This document shows, one piece after another, positions 35,788-44,526 of a stretch of 64,000 bases of DNA (its first letter is position 1; every line of letters starts with the position of its first letter). Made by a program: the position numbers and the translations under genes. The DNA is from Clostridia bacterium. GTDB lineage: Bacteria; Bacillota_A; Clostridia; Oscillospirales; CAG-272. The stretch covers positions 1 to 64,000 of the forward strand of contig JAFTUD010000018.1 in assembly GCA_017466455.1 (NCBI GenBank), given 5' to 3'. The notes under the pieces are model-generated. The model saw only the letters and a list, made by a program, of their open reading frames with translations. It did no database searches and was not told the DNA's origin.

Positions 35788-36537
35788 ATGGACAAAATCA
35801 GTATTATTTCTTCCGATGCAAGGTATGAGGCTCTTAACGAAATCCTTTTGAAAAACGGATTTGACAGCTGTATTTCCGATGTAAATACACTTAATAGCCC
35901 CAAAGCTTTAATATTACCGATAAAAAGTGCGCTTGCAGATGAGGATTTTTTTAAAATCTCCCAAAATCTAAGTAAGCGCACTATTGTTTTCAGCGGTGAG
36001 AGCGATAGACTTGCGCGGTTTTTTGACGGAAAAATCATAAATTATGCAAGAGATGAGGAGTTCTTAGACAAAAACGCATATATCACCGCCGAGTGTGCCT
36101 TAGGCTTTGCGATAATGGAAATTAAAAAATCCGTTAAGGACTCAAAATTCGCAATAATAGGCTACGGTCGCATAGGTAAGCATCTTTGCAAAATTCTTTT
36201 ATCACTTGGCGCACGGGTAAGCGTCTGCGCAAGGCGTGACGAATCAAGGAAAACGGCAAGTGAGGCAGGTGCCGTTGCGCTTGACCCTGAAGCGATGAAA
36301 AGAACTCTTGAAAAATCCGATTTTGATGTGCTTTATAATACCGTACCGCAAAAAATCATTGAAAAAAGCATCAGCGACAGTCTATCCCCAAAAACGCGCG
36401 TCTATGACCTTGCATCACTGCCGGGTGGCTTTGAGGATACCGACTTCCCCAAAAGGCTTCTTGCCCTGCCGGGGAAAATAATGCCGTATGCCTCGGCTAT
36501 GGCGATATTTGATTTTGTCAAGCCATATATTGTGTAG
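35788..36537 (+). CDS. dpaA: Dipicolinate synthase subunit A
   Basis: SpoVFA/DpaA (249 residues) works with DpaB to oxidise dihydrodipicolinate to dipicolinic acid, the spore-core chelator, in the mother cell. The C-terminal Rossmann domain is clear: FAIIGYGRIGKHLCKILLSLGA with VYDLASLPGG and a PGKIMPYASAMAI end. GGGAAG lies before ATG 35788. dpaB follows after eight bases. No SigK promoter is claimed. Confidence 0.92.
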   Translation: MDKISIISSDARYEALNEILLKNGFDSCISDVNTLNSPKALILPIKSALADEDFFKISQNLSKRTIVFSGESDRLARFFDGKIINYARDEEFLDKNAYITAECALGFAIMEIKKSVKDSKFAIIGYGRIGKHLCKILLSLGARVSVCARRDESRKTASEAGAVALDPEAMKRTLEKSDFDVLYNTVPQKIIEKSISDSLSPKTRVYDLASLPGGFEDTDFPKRLLALPGKIMPYASAMAIFDFVKPYIV

Positions 36538-36545
36538 GTATATTT

Positions 36546-37106
36546 ATGATAGGATATGCTTTTTGTGGGTCGTTTTGCACTCACGCACAAAGCCTTAAGG
36601 AGCTTGTGGGCTTAAAGGCGCAGGGCTATGATATTTTGCCAATAATGAGTGAAAATGTCTACTCAACAAGCACTCGCTTCGGTAGTGCTGACGAATTTAT
36701 AAAAAGAGTAGAGCAAATAACAGAAAAAGAGGTAATCCACACAATAGTTGATGCCGAGCCCCTTGGACCTAAGGTGGAGCTTGATGCGCTTGTTATCGCT
36801 CCGTGTACGGGAAATACACTGGCAAAAATCGCAAGGGGAATTACCGACACTGCCGTTACAATGGCAGCCAAGGCTCATCTTCGCGCTGACCGCCCCCTCG
36901 TTATCGCGCTTTGCTCAAACGATGCCCTAAGCGCAAATTTGCAAAATATAAGCATCCTTCTTGAGCGTAAATGCGTTTATTTCGTGCCAATGAAGCAGGA
37001 TGATCCAAAGGGAAAGCCCCATTCGCTAATCTCGGAGCTTGCTCTTGTATCTGACACGCTTGCCCATGCCCTTGAGGGAAAGCAAATTCGCCCATTGTTC
37101 ATTTGA
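36546..37106 (+). CDS. dpaB: Dipicolinate synthase subunit B
   Basis: SpoVFB/DpaB (186 residues) is the flavoprotein-like subunit. GYAFCGSFCTHAQSL at the start, the PIMSENVYSTSTRFG segment, and the flavoprotein signature ALVIAPCTGNTLAKIARGI (about residues 81-99) are diagnostic, as is VPMKQDDPKGKPHS. The gene closes a trmB-dpaA-dpaB run. Confidence 0.94.
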   Translation: MIGYAFCGSFCTHAQSLKELVGLKAQGYDILPIMSENVYSTSTRFGSADEFIKRVEQITEKEVIHTIVDAEPLGPKVELDALVIAPCTGNTLAKIARGITDTAVTMAAKAHLRADRPLVIALCSNDALSANLQNISILLERKCVYFVPMKQDDPKGKPHSLISELALVSDTLAHALEGKQIRPLFI

Positions 37107-37116
37107 TGATTAATGC

Positions 37117-37145
37117 TTGACAAGTGCTTGAATCTATGATAAAAT
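37117..37145 (+). promoter_or_regulatory. Promoter of the TPP-riboswitch transcript
   Basis: TTGACA (37117-37122), 17 bases, TAAAAT (37140-37145). Confidence 0.82.
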
Positions 37146-37189
37146 GAAATCGTGATAAGGCAGACTTATTGCAGATCGCACAATTAAAT

Positions 37190-37330
37190 ATTCAGGGGTG
37201 CTGTCATGGCTGAGATGGAAATTTCCAAACCCTTTAACCTGATACGGATAATGCCGGCGTAGGAAGAAGCTTTTCATTGAAATTTTACCGCACGGATATT
37301 TTCTGTGCGGTAATTTTGATGAAAGGAGAG
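37190..37330 (+). promoter_or_regulatory. TPP (THI-box) riboswitch with expression platform
   Basis: The aptamer (about 37190-37266) has CAGGGGTGC, GGCTGAGATGG, AACCCTTTAACCTGATACGG and ATGCCGGCGTAGGAA, the thiamine pyrophosphate-sensing core. Downstream, 37285-37293 pairs with 37305-37313 (TTACCGCAC/GTGCGGTAA) and 37270-37277 can pair with 37319-37326, which would cover the ribosome site AGGAG of the next ORF. Control of translation start by TPP is inferred. Confidence 0.93.
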
Positions 37331-37335
37331 TATGT

Positions 37336-37515
37336 ATGAGCGATATATTTGCAGGATCGCTTTTGATTTCCGGCGCTATGCTGCTTAACGGCGGAATAAG
37401 CTATGATGCCGCGCTTCTCGTTATCTTTGGCGCAGTGTTCTTGATTGTCGGCGCTTTTTTCGGATTTTCAAATGTGTTAAAAAGAAAGAATAACTCAAAT
37501 AATAATGGCGAATAA
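37336..37515 (+). CDS. TPP-riboswitch-controlled small membrane protein
   Basis: A 59-residue protein, MSDIFAGSLLISGAMLLNGG, then a second hydrophobic stretch (about residues 26-45, LLVIFGAVFLIVGAFFGF) and a basic, asparagine-rich tail. AGGAG stands seven bases before the ATG. It is the only gene between the THI-box and a perfect 17-bp terminator, so the switch acts on it alone. I do not recognise the family. A role in thiamine uptake or as a partner of a transporter encoded elsewhere is inferred from the control only. It could have one or two membrane passes. Confidence 0.72.
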   Translation: MSDIFAGSLLISGAMLLNGGISYDAALLVIFGAVFLIVGAFFGFSNVLKRKNNSNNNGE

Positions 37516-37522
37516 GCAAGAG

Positions 37523-37566
37523 ATCACCAAGGAGAAATTTCCAGTAATTTCTCCTTGGTGATTTTA
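37523..37566 (+). terminator. Strong intrinsic terminator after the small membrane protein
   Basis: Perfect 17-bp inverted repeat (37523-37539 with 37546-37562) and a six-base loop, followed by TTTT. Confidence 0.88.
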
Positions 37567-37603
37567 GCTCAAAAAAACAATTAAAAAAATTTTGTTAAAC
37601 CAC

Positions 37604-37632
37604 TTGAAATATGAAAAAGTATGTGTTATACT
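37604..37632 (+). promoter_or_regulatory. Promoter of the SAM-riboswitch/metK transcript
   Basis: TTGAAA (37604-37609), 17 bases, TATACT (37627-37632). Confidence 0.82.
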
Positions 37633-37650
37633 ATGCTCGTAAAAATTAAT

Positions 37651-37770
37651 CTTATCAAGAGTAGTGGAGGGACAGGCCCTATGAAGCTACGGCAACCTAT
37701 CGTGTGACAAGGTGCCAATTCCGTGAGATGAGACAGTGTGTCAATCCGCGGAGACTCCACGGATTTTTTG
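37651..37770 (+). promoter_or_regulatory. SAM-I (S-box) riboswitch with terminator
   Basis: P1 is CTTATC (37651-37656) with GATGAG (37727-37732). The core AGTAGTGGAGGGACAGGCCC, TATGAAGCTACGGCAACC and AAGGTGCCAATTCC fits the S-box. A terminator follows (AATCCG 37743-37748 with CGGATT 37760-37765, then T-run); TTCCGTGAG near 37719-37727 can instead pair with CTCCACGGA, the likely antiterminator. Excess SAM would shut off metK. Confidence 0.95.
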
Positions 37771-37788
37771 ATTTTTTAGGAGGAAAAT

Positions 37789-38961
37789 ATGAAGAAGTTT
37801 TTCACATCTGAATCAGTAACCGAGGGACATCCCGATAAAATTTGTGACCAAATATCGGATGCGATTTTGGACGCAATGCTCGAGCAAGACCCAATGTCAA
37901 GAGTAGCGTGCGAAACAATGTGCACAACAGGACTTGTTATGGTAATGGGCGAAATTACCACTAAGGCAAGCGTTGATGTTCAGGAAATCGTTCGCAGAAC
38001 AGTTAGGGAAATCGGCTACGATAGAGCAAAATACGGCTTTGATAGCGAAACCTGCGCGGTAATCAGCTCAATCCATGAGCAAAGCGCCGATATCGCTCTT
38101 GGAGTTGATAATTCCGCCGAGGCAAAGAGTGGAGAAAATGAAAATGAAAACGGAGCAGGTGACCAAGGACTTATGTTCGGCTATGCCTGCAATGAAACAA
38201 AGGAGCTTATGCCTCTTCCGATTTCTCTTGCTCATAAGCTTGCAATTCAGCTTACAAGAGTTAGAAAGGATAGCATTCTTTCATACCTCAGACCTGACGG
38301 AAAAACACAGGTAACGGTTGAATATGAGGACGGAAGACCGATTAGAATTGATGCAATAGTTATTTCATCTCAGCATAGCCCTGATGTTACTCTTGAGAAT
38401 ATCAGAAAGGACATAATTGAGCATGTTATTATGCCAACCGTTCCTGCTGATATGATAGATGAAAATACCAAAATTTATGTAAACCCAACGGGAAGATTTG
38501 TAATCGGCGGACCAAACGGCGACACAGGACTTACAGGCAGAAAGATAATCGTTGATACATACGGCGGTTATTCTCGTCACGGTGGCGGAGCATTCTCCGG
38601 TAAGGACCCAACAAAGGTTGACAGAAGCGCGTCATACGCCGCAAGATATGTTGCTAAAAACATTGTAGCATCGGGCGTTGCCGATAAGTGCGAGGTTCAA
38701 ATTGCATATGCAATCGGCGTTGCAAAGCCCGTGTCGGTTATGATTGATACCTTCGGCACTGCAAGGGTTGATGAGGAAAAAATCGCTGAATTTGTAAGCA
38801 ATAATGTTGACCTAAGACCAAGTGCGATTATTGAAAGATTCGGGCTTCGCAGACCGATCTACCGCCAAATCGCAGCCTATGGACATGTTGGTAGGGAGGA
38901 CCTTGACATTCCGTGGGAAAAGACTGATCTTGCGCCAAAAATCAAAAGAGAATTGCTATAA
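37789..38961 (+). CDS. metK: S-adenosylmethionine synthetase
   Basis: MetK (390 residues) makes SAM from methionine and ATP. Motifs: [20 protein letters not shown] at the N-terminus, [32 protein letters not shown], and [25 protein letters not shown] (about residues 257-281, catalytic lysines). It lies directly behind the S-box with AGGAGG before the ATG and ends in its own terminator, so it is a single-gene unit under SAM feedback. Confidence 0.97.
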   Translation: MKKFFTSESVTEGHPDKICDQISDAILDAMLEQDPMSRVACETMCTTGLVMVMGEITTKASVDVQEIVRRTVREIGYDRAKYGFDSETCAVISSIHEQSADIALGVDNSAEAKSGENENENGAGDQGLMFGYACNETKELMPLPISLAHKLAIQLTRVRKDSILSYLRPDGKTQVTVEYEDGRPIRIDAIVISSQHSPDVTLENIRKDIIEHVIMPTVPADMIDENTKIYVNPTGRFVIGGPNGDTGLTGRKIIVDTYGGYSRHGGGAFSGKDPTKVDRSASYAARYVAKNIVASGVADKCEVQIAYAIGVAKPVSVMIDTFGTARVDEEKIAEFVSNNVDLRPSAIIERFGLRRPIYRQIAAYGHVGREDLDIPWEKTDLAPKIKRELL

Positions 38962-38968
38962 TAAAAAA

Positions 38969-39002
38969 ATAGACCGTAATTTGAAAATTGCGGTCTTTTT
39001 TA
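38969..39002 (+). terminator. Intrinsic terminator of metK
   Basis: AGACCGTAATTT / AAATTGCGGTCT hairpin followed by a T-run. Confidence 0.88.
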
Positions 39003-39003
39003 C

Positions 39004-39032
39004 TTGAAAAATATATTTACTTGTGATAGAAT
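39004..39032 (+). promoter_or_regulatory. Promoter for recD2-comF
   Basis: TTGAAA (39004-39009), 17 bases, TAGAAT (39027-39032). Confidence 0.65.
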
Positions 39033-39071
39033 ATAAATGATATTTTCAAATGCTTGGAAAGGGGGATTTTT

Positions 39072-41300
39072 ATGAACAGCGAAACGGAAAGCATTCGTAT
39101 TTTCGGTAAGGTTGAAAGCGTTTTGTATCAAAATAATGAAAACGGCTACTCGGTTTGCTCGGTAGAGAGCGATGATGGCGATTTTTTCAACGCGTCGGGA
39201 AATATGCCGTATATTTCAGTTGGCGAAAGGCTCGAAATGCTTGGAAAATGGGTAAACCATAAAGTCTACGGAAAGCAATTCGCGGTTGAATCGTTTCAAA
39301 AAATTCTCCCAACACAAAAAAATGATATTTTGAGATACCTTTCCTCGGGCGCGGTAAAGGGAATAGGCCCTAAAATAGCGCAAAAAATAGTTGAGATTTT
39401 TGCTGAGGATACCTTCGATGTTATTTCTAAGCACCCCGACTGGCTCGTACAAATAAAGGGTATTTCCGCATCTAAGGCTCAGGAAATGAGCAAGGACTTT
39501 AACGAAAAGGCGGGAATACGCGAGATTATTATGTTTGGCAGGGATAAATTCTCTCCGACCGTCGCTCTGAAGATTTACAAGGCTTGGGGCACAAACAGCT
39601 TGGAAATTATAAAAAGTAATCCGTATATAATGTGTGAAAGCATCAACGGAATTACCTTTACCTTAGCTGATGAAATCGCTTTGCAAAGCGGAGTTGCCAA
39701 GGATGACGGAAACAGAATAAAAAGCGCGCTTATTTTTGTTTTGAGGACATTTGCTACAAGGGACGGTCATACCTATGTCACAAGGGAAAGACTGCTTCAA
39801 TCAACCGCAAAATTCATTGAGCTTGATGAGGATAGAATATATCCTTATATAGATGCGCTCATTTTTGAGGATAAGATAAAATCCGTGTCCTATCAGTCGG
39901 AAACGCATATTTATTTAAAGGAAAACTATTTAGCCGAGGAATATATAGCCCAAAAGCTATTGCTTCTTAAAAAGACGGTTATGTCAATGGATTATAGAAA
40001 TTCAAGGGCATTTATTGAGCAAATTGAGGAGCGAAACGGCATTTCATATGCGAAAATGCAAAAAAGAGCCATTGAGGAGTCCCTTATGAACGGCGTAACC
40101 GTTATTACAGGCGGACCGGGAACAGGAAAAACAACAATTATCAAGGCGCTTATACAAATATTCGGTCAAATAGGTCTGAGATGCGCTCTTTGCGCCCCAA
40201 CTGGCAGAGCATCGCAGAGAATGAGCGAGGCAACCTCTCACGAGGCAACCACTGTTCATAAGCTCTTGGAGGCAAATTCTGGGACGGAGCTTGATGAGGG
40301 AATTGTATTTGACAGAAATGAGAAGAATCTTCTTGAAAAGGAAGTAATAATAGTTGATGAATCCTCTATGCTCGATATTCATCTTGCATGCGCTCTTTTA
40401 AAGGCTGTAAAGCCCGGAGCAAGAGTTGTTCTTATAGGCGATGTTTATCAGCTCCCGTCGGTTGGAGAGGGAGATGTGCTTAATGATGTCATTTTTTCGG
40501 GATGCTTTCCTGTAATTGAGCTAAATGAGATATTTAGACAGGCGGAGCAAAGCGGAATTGTAATGAATGCGCATGAGATAAATAACGGAATTGTTCCCGA
40601 CCTTACAAAAAGGTATGAGGATTTCTTCTTCATATCAATTCCTAACGAGTCGCAAATTCCTGCGTATATAGCCGAGCTTTGTACCGTAAGACTTCCAAAA
40701 ACATACGGAATTGACCCGTATAAGGATATTCAGGTTATCACTCCGACCAAAAGAGGACCGAATGGAACGCAAAGCTTGAACCTTGCTATGCAAAATGCTC
40801 TGAACCCTCAAAAAAACGGCAAGCAGGAGAGGCAAATTTCTACCTCAAAGCTGTTTCGTGAGGGAGATAAGGTAATGCAAATCCGCAATAACTATACTCA
40901 CGAGTGGCAAAGAGGGGCAGAGACGGGAACAGGAATTTTTAACGGTGATGTAGGTACTATAAAATCTATCAATTCCGTTGAAAAAAGCATGGTAGTTGAC
41001 TTTGACGGTAAGGTTATCACCCTTGAGGTTAATGAGGCTGATGAGATTGAGCATGCTTACGCCATAACCGTGCATAAGAGTCAGGGTAGCGAATATCCGT
41101 TTGTAATAATTCCTATGACAAAATCCGCGCCGATGCTTTTAACAAGAAATCTTATATATACCGCAATAACAAGAGCATCAAGAATGGTAATTTTGCTCGG
41201 AGAGAAAAAGGTTTTTGAGCAGATGGTTGAAAATGACAGTCAAATTGTCAGAAATACAGGGCTTTTCAAGCTTTTAAGGTCGTTTGCTGATGAAAATTAA
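39072..41300 (+). CDS. recD2: RecD2-type ATP-dependent DNA helicase
   Basis: A 742-residue superfamily 1B helicase of the RecD2/YrrC type (no RecBC partner). An OB-like N-terminal region with helix-hairpin-helix repeats (SSGAVKGIGPKIAQKIVEIF) precedes Walker A ITGGPGTGKTTIIKAL (about residues 345-360), Walker B IVDESSMLD, and the late helicase motif ITVHKSQGSEY. GGGGG lies before ATG 39072. The last codons overlap the comF-like gene by 11 bases. Confidence 0.92.
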   Translation: MNSETESIRIFGKVESVLYQNNENGYSVCSVESDDGDFFNASGNMPYISVGERLEMLGKWVNHKVYGKQFAVESFQKILPTQKNDILRYLSSGAVKGIGPKIAQKIVEIFAEDTFDVISKHPDWLVQIKGISASKAQEMSKDFNEKAGIREIIMFGRDKFSPTVALKIYKAWGTNSLEIIKSNPYIMCESINGITFTLADEIALQSGVAKDDGNRIKSALIFVLRTFATRDGHTYVTRERLLQSTAKFIELDEDRIYPYIDALIFEDKIKSVSYQSETHIYLKENYLAEEYIAQKLLLLKKTVMSMDYRNSRAFIEQIEERNGISYAKMQKRAIEESLMNGVTVITGGPGTGKTTIIKALIQIFGQIGLRCALCAPTGRASQRMSEATSHEATTVHKLLEANSGTELDEGIVFDRNEKNLLEKEVIIVDESSMLDIHLACALLKAVKPGARVVLIGDVYQLPSVGEGDVLNDVIFSGCFPVIELNEIFRQAEQSGIVMNAHEINNGIVPDLTKRYEDFFFISIPNESQIPAYIAELCTVRLPKTYGIDPYKDIQVITPTKRGPNGTQSLNLAMQNALNPQKNGKQERQISTSKLFREGDKVMQIRNNYTHEWQRGAETGTGIFNGDVGTIKSINSVEKSMVVDFDGKVITLEVNEADEIEHAYAITVHKSQGSEYPFVIIPMTKSAPMLLTRNLIYTAITRASRMVILLGEKKVFEQMVENDSQIVRNTGLFKLLRSFADEN

Positions 41301-42021
41301 GGAATTTTTCGCAAGAATATTTTCGGTGCGCACATGCTTCTTGTGTGATGAGCCGATAAGCTATGATGACCCGATTCCGTTTTGTGACGAGTGTGAGTCA
41401 AGCTGGCATGACGCGATGGATATTTTATGCTCAAGCTGCGGTATGACCGCGCAAAATTGCACATGCCTGCCCGAAAGGGTAAGAGAAATAAATCACTCAA
41501 TAGCAGGCTTTGCTTATTTTTATACTCCAAGCCATTTCACACCGGTAAATAAAATGGTGTATACATTAAAGGAAAGCCGTGATTACGATATTTTAACCTT
41601 TTGTATAAGGGCAATTCACAAGGTAGCTATCAGGCTATGTATAAAGCATAAGCTAAACTATAAAAAATTTGTTGTCACCTATCCGCCAAGGAGAGAGGAG
41701 TCAATAGAGAAGTACGGTCATGACCATGCAAAAATGCTCGCAAAGGGACTTGCTAAGGAGCTTGGCATAGGCTTAGAGGAATATTTTTATAATGAGGGAA
41801 GCGATGCGCAAAAGAGCCTTACGAAATCGGGTAGATTTGAAAACGCAATGCGCTCGTATACCCTTAGAGAAAATATAGATGTAAAGGGTAAAAATATTTT
41901 CTTGATAGATGATGTAATGACAAGCGGAGCGACGCTTTGCGCTTGCGCAAGGCTTTTGAAAAAGGCGGGAGCAAATCAGGTCGTTCCCATCACTCTTGCA
42001 AGAGATATGAGAAGAAATTAA
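41290..42021 (+). CDS. comF: ComF-family phosphoribosyltransferase-like protein
   Basis: A 243-residue ComF-like protein. The N-terminal zinc site uses CFLCDEP, FCDECE, LCSSCG and the C-terminal PRTase-type domain has the PRPP loop FLIDDVMTSGATLCACA (about residues 203-219). ComF proteins act in DNA uptake or single-strand processing; the exact reaction is unknown. ATG 41290 lies inside the recD2 end, so the two are co-translated, linking it with DNA metabolism. Confidence 0.87.
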   Translation: MKIKEFFARIFSVRTCFLCDEPISYDDPIPFCDECESSWHDAMDILCSSCGMTAQNCTCLPERVREINHSIAGFAYFYTPSHFTPVNKMVYTLKESRDYDILTFCIRAIHKVAIRLCIKHKLNYKKFVVTYPPRREESIEKYGHDHAKMLAKGLAKELGIGLEEYFYNEGSDAQKSLTKSGRFENAMRSYTLRENIDVKGKNIFLIDDVMTSGATLCACARLLKKAGANQVVPITLARDMRRN

Positions 42022-42046
42022 AATAAATTTTAAAGGAGAATAAAAA

Positions 42047-42481
42047 ATGTTAAAAGGAATTCCAAGTATTATTTCACCGGAGCTTTTGAAGGTGCTGTGC
42101 GAGATGGGTCATAGCGATAGAATTGTTATCGCCGACGGAAACTTCCCGGCTGAATCAATGGGCAAAAATGCAAAGGTCATAAGATGTGACGGTCATGGCG
42201 TGCCTGAAATTCTTGATGCGATTTTACAGCTTTTCCCACTTGATACCTATGTTGATACCCCCGTTTCTCTTATGGCGGTAATGAAGGGCGATAACGCTAA
42301 GACGCCTATTTGGGACGAATACAAGAAAATCATTTCAAAATATGATGAAAGAGGCGCGGACGCGGTTGGAACCGTTGAAAGATTTGCATTCTATGAGGAA
42401 GCAAAAAAGGCGTATGCAATCATCGCAACAAGCGAGAAGGCAATCTACGCAAATGTTATGCTTCAAAAGGGCGTAATTTAG
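42047..42481 (+). CDS. RbsD/FucU-family sugar mutarotase
   Basis: A 144-residue RbsD/FucU protein. GHSDRIVIADGNFPAES (about residues 22-38) carries the catalytic histidine and aspartate, and a C-terminal YANVMLQKGV closes the active site. It resembles FucU (fucose mutarotase) more than RbsD by the LDAILQLFPLDTYVD segment. No fucose or ribose genes are nearby, so the sugar is unknown. AAGGAG precedes its ATG. Confidence 0.87.
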   Translation: MLKGIPSIISPELLKVLCEMGHSDRIVIADGNFPAESMGKNAKVIRCDGHGVPEILDAILQLFPLDTYVDTPVSLMAVMKGDNAKTPIWDEYKKIISKYDERGADAVGTVERFAFYEEAKKAYAIIATSEKAIYANVMLQKGVI

Positions 42482-42504
42482 TTTCAAAAAATTTAATAAA
42501 GCTC

Positions 42505-42534
42505 TTGACATTATTTGGGTTTTTGGTGTATAAT
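42505..42534 (+). promoter_or_regulatory. Promoter of the Mn-riboswitch transcript
   Basis: TTGACA (42505-42510), 18-base spacer, TATAAT (42529-42534), both consensus. Confidence 0.87.
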
Positions 42535-42535
42535 C

Positions 42536-42660
42536 CAGCCGAGGGAGTAGTTAACACGGTTCCGTGTTTACATTGCCGTCAGTACGATCGAAAATCAGAT
42601 TTTGTAATTAGGTGGCAAGACTCTTGGCATTTATATGCTATTGAGCTTTGCCATTTTTTT
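42536..42660 (+). promoter_or_regulatory. yybP-ykoY type (Mn2+) riboswitch with terminator
   Basis: The leader has the class hallmarks in order: GAGGGAGTAG (42541-42550), a hairpin with AACACGG/CCGTGTT, GCCGTCAGTACGATC, and GGCAAGACTC. P1 is GCCGAG (42538-42543) with CTTGGC (42623-42628). A terminator (TGGCAA 42613-42618 with TTGCCA 42648-42653, then seven T) contains the 3' strand of P1, so metal-stabilised P1 would prevent termination, an ON switch. Recognition is by motif only. Confidence 0.78.
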
Positions 42661-42697
42661 ATGGCAATCCCCAAGGAAAATATAAAAAGGAGAAATT

Positions 42698-44377
42698 ATG
42701 GAAATACTTTTAGGTATTTTGTCCCTTCTCACAGGCGTTGGCGTATTTATCGCAGGAATGAATATGATGGGTGAGGGACTTGAGAAAAGCGCAGGAGGAG
42801 GACTAAAAAGACTTCTTGCGAAAATCAGTAACAATCGCTTTGCAGGCGTCGGAATCGGTGCGGGAGTTACAGGAATTGTTCAAAGCTCCTCTGCAACAAG
42901 CGTAATGGTAATCGGTCTTGTTAACGCAGGCGTTATGACTCTGTTTCAAGCAACCGCTATCATTATGGGTGCAAACATAGGAACAACCGTTACAGGTCTT
43001 ATAGTAGCTCTGTCAGGCTCCTCGGGCGGCGGTGTTAGCATCGGCTTTTCCGAAATTGCTATGCTTTTTGCATTTATCGGAATTATGATGACTTTCCTTA
43101 AAAATGAAAAGGCAAAGCTAATCGGTACAATTCTTGGCGGACTCGGTCTTATATTTGTCGGTCTTGACATTATGGGCGGAGCGCTTAAGGGAAATGAGTC
43201 ACTTAACAGCTTCTTCACAAAGATGTTTGAGGCTATTGATTTTCCGTTGCTTCTTATTATTGTAGGCGCAATCTTCACCGCGCTTATTCAGTCATCGTCG
43301 GCAGCAACAGGTATTGTAATTACTATGGCAGGTGAGGGAGTAATAAGCGTTGAGTCAGCACTGTTCATCGTTCTTGGCTCAAACATCGGTACCTGTGTAA
43401 CAGCTCTTATCGCCTGTATCGGCGCTTCTACTAACTCAAAGAGAACTGCGTTTGTTCACTTCAGCTTCAATGTTATAGGAACTGTGGCATTTACATCCTT
43501 CCTGTGGCCAACAAGCGGTTGGTTCGCATCATTTCTTGCAACATCGTTTGGAGCGACAAATTACAGACTCCAAATTGCAATGTTCCATGTAATCTTTAAT
43601 GTTATCACAACAGTTTTACTAATTCCGTTTATAAAACAGCTTGTTAGCCTTGCAACTGCGGTAATTAAGGATAAAAAATCCAAGGAAGATGAGCAACATC
43701 TCAGATTCGTTGATGAAAGACTTCTTAAAACTCCTGCAATCGCAGTTATGCAGGTAAAGAGAGAGGTTGAGTATATGGCGAGCCTCGCTAAGGAAAACCT
43801 TAGCAGAGCATTTGAGGAGATTAAGAACAAGGACGGAAAAAACAAGGAACAGCTTTATAAGGTGGAGTCAACAATTAACTTTACAAACAATGCAATGACA
43901 AAATACCTGATTCAGCTTTCTCCGCTTCTTGACAGAGCAGATGAGCAGGTTATAGGCTCGTATTTTCATGTTCTTAATGACCTTGAAAGAATAGGCGACC
44001 ACGCGGAAAACTTCTTTGAAATCGGCTCACAAATGGGACAGGAAAATCTCTCGTTCTCCGAAATGGCATTTAACGAAATTATGGAAATGTACCATAAGGT
44101 AGATAAAATGTTTGAAATTGCGCTTCAAGCATTTAACAGTGTTTCATCTGAGCATCTTAAGGAGCTTACCGACCTTGAAAATGAGGTAGACGCTCTTAAG
44201 AAAAAGCTATCATCACAGCACTTTACACGCCTTGCAACAGGTAGCTGTAAGGTTGAGCAAAGCGCATATTTCTTCTCAACCGTTTCGGGTCTTGAAAGAG
44301 TTGCCGACCACTTAATCAATATCGGATACAGTATTTTAACTCCAACGGGCGACCAAAAATACGCATCTAAAATCTAA
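42698..44377 (+). CDS. Na/Pi cotransporter family protein with PhoU-like tail
   Basis: A 559-residue member of the NptA/YjbB family. Two inverted repeats of PF02690 are seen, each with the QSSSA motif (GIVQSSSATSVMVIGL, about residue 65; ALIQSSSAATGIVI, about residue 200), in about eight to nine membrane segments. From about 345 the protein is a soluble helical bundle with two PhoU-like halves (LNDLERIGDHAENF; VSGLERVADHLINI). It should move phosphate, or a related anion, with Na+. It sits behind the Mn2+-type riboswitch and ends in a terminator. Confidence 0.9.
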   Translation: MEILLGILSLLTGVGVFIAGMNMMGEGLEKSAGGGLKRLLAKISNNRFAGVGIGAGVTGIVQSSSATSVMVIGLVNAGVMTLFQATAIIMGANIGTTVTGLIVALSGSSGGGVSIGFSEIAMLFAFIGIMMTFLKNEKAKLIGTILGGLGLIFVGLDIMGGALKGNESLNSFFTKMFEAIDFPLLLIIVGAIFTALIQSSSAATGIVITMAGEGVISVESALFIVLGSNIGTCVTALIACIGASTNSKRTAFVHFSFNVIGTVAFTSFLWPTSGWFASFLATSFGATNYRLQIAMFHVIFNVITTVLLIPFIKQLVSLATAVIKDKKSKEDEQHLRFVDERLLKTPAIAVMQVKREVEYMASLAKENLSRAFEEIKNKDGKNKEQLYKVESTINFTNNAMTKYLIQLSPLLDRADEQVIGSYFHVLNDLERIGDHAENFFEIGSQMGQENLSFSEMAFNEIMEMYHKVDKMFEIALQAFNSVSSEHLKELTDLENEVDALKKKLSSQHFTRLATGSCKVEQSAYFFSTVSGLERVADHLINIGYSILTPTGDQKYASKI

Positions 44378-44380
44378 AAT

Positions 44381-44417
44381 AAAAAATGCTTGAATTTTCA
44401 TATTCAAGCATTTTTTA
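44381..44417 (+). terminator. Intrinsic terminator of the Na/Pi cotransporter gene
   Basis: AAAAAATGCTTGAA / TTCAAGCATTTTTT hairpin three bases after the stop codon. An A/T-rich tract follows. Confidence 0.9.
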
Positions 44418-44487
44418 TTTATTAAATTGATGAATTTATGAATTTAAAAATTTGAAATTTTCAAAAAATATCAAAAATCCGTAAAAC

Positions 44488-44517
44488 AAAAGCGCCTTGA
44501 GGTTTTCAAGACGCTTT
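44488..44517 (-). terminator. Intrinsic terminator of ackA
   Basis: On the minus strand AAAGCGTCTTGA / CCTCAAGGCGCTTT folds into a hairpin ten bases after the ackA stop, next to an A/T-rich tract. Confidence 0.82.
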
Positions 44518-44526
44518 ATTTTTTAA

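Noticed and set aside
37287..37317. Independent terminator after the THI-box
   Set aside because: The hairpin is followed by AATTTTG, a poor U-run, and the flanking bases can pair over the ribosome site; it is better seen as part of a translation-control platform.
42505..42774. Plus-strand ORF of 89 codons before the Na/Pi cotransporter
   Set aside because: It covers the promoter, the Mn2+-type riboswitch and its terminator and has no ribosome site; it is a chance frame.
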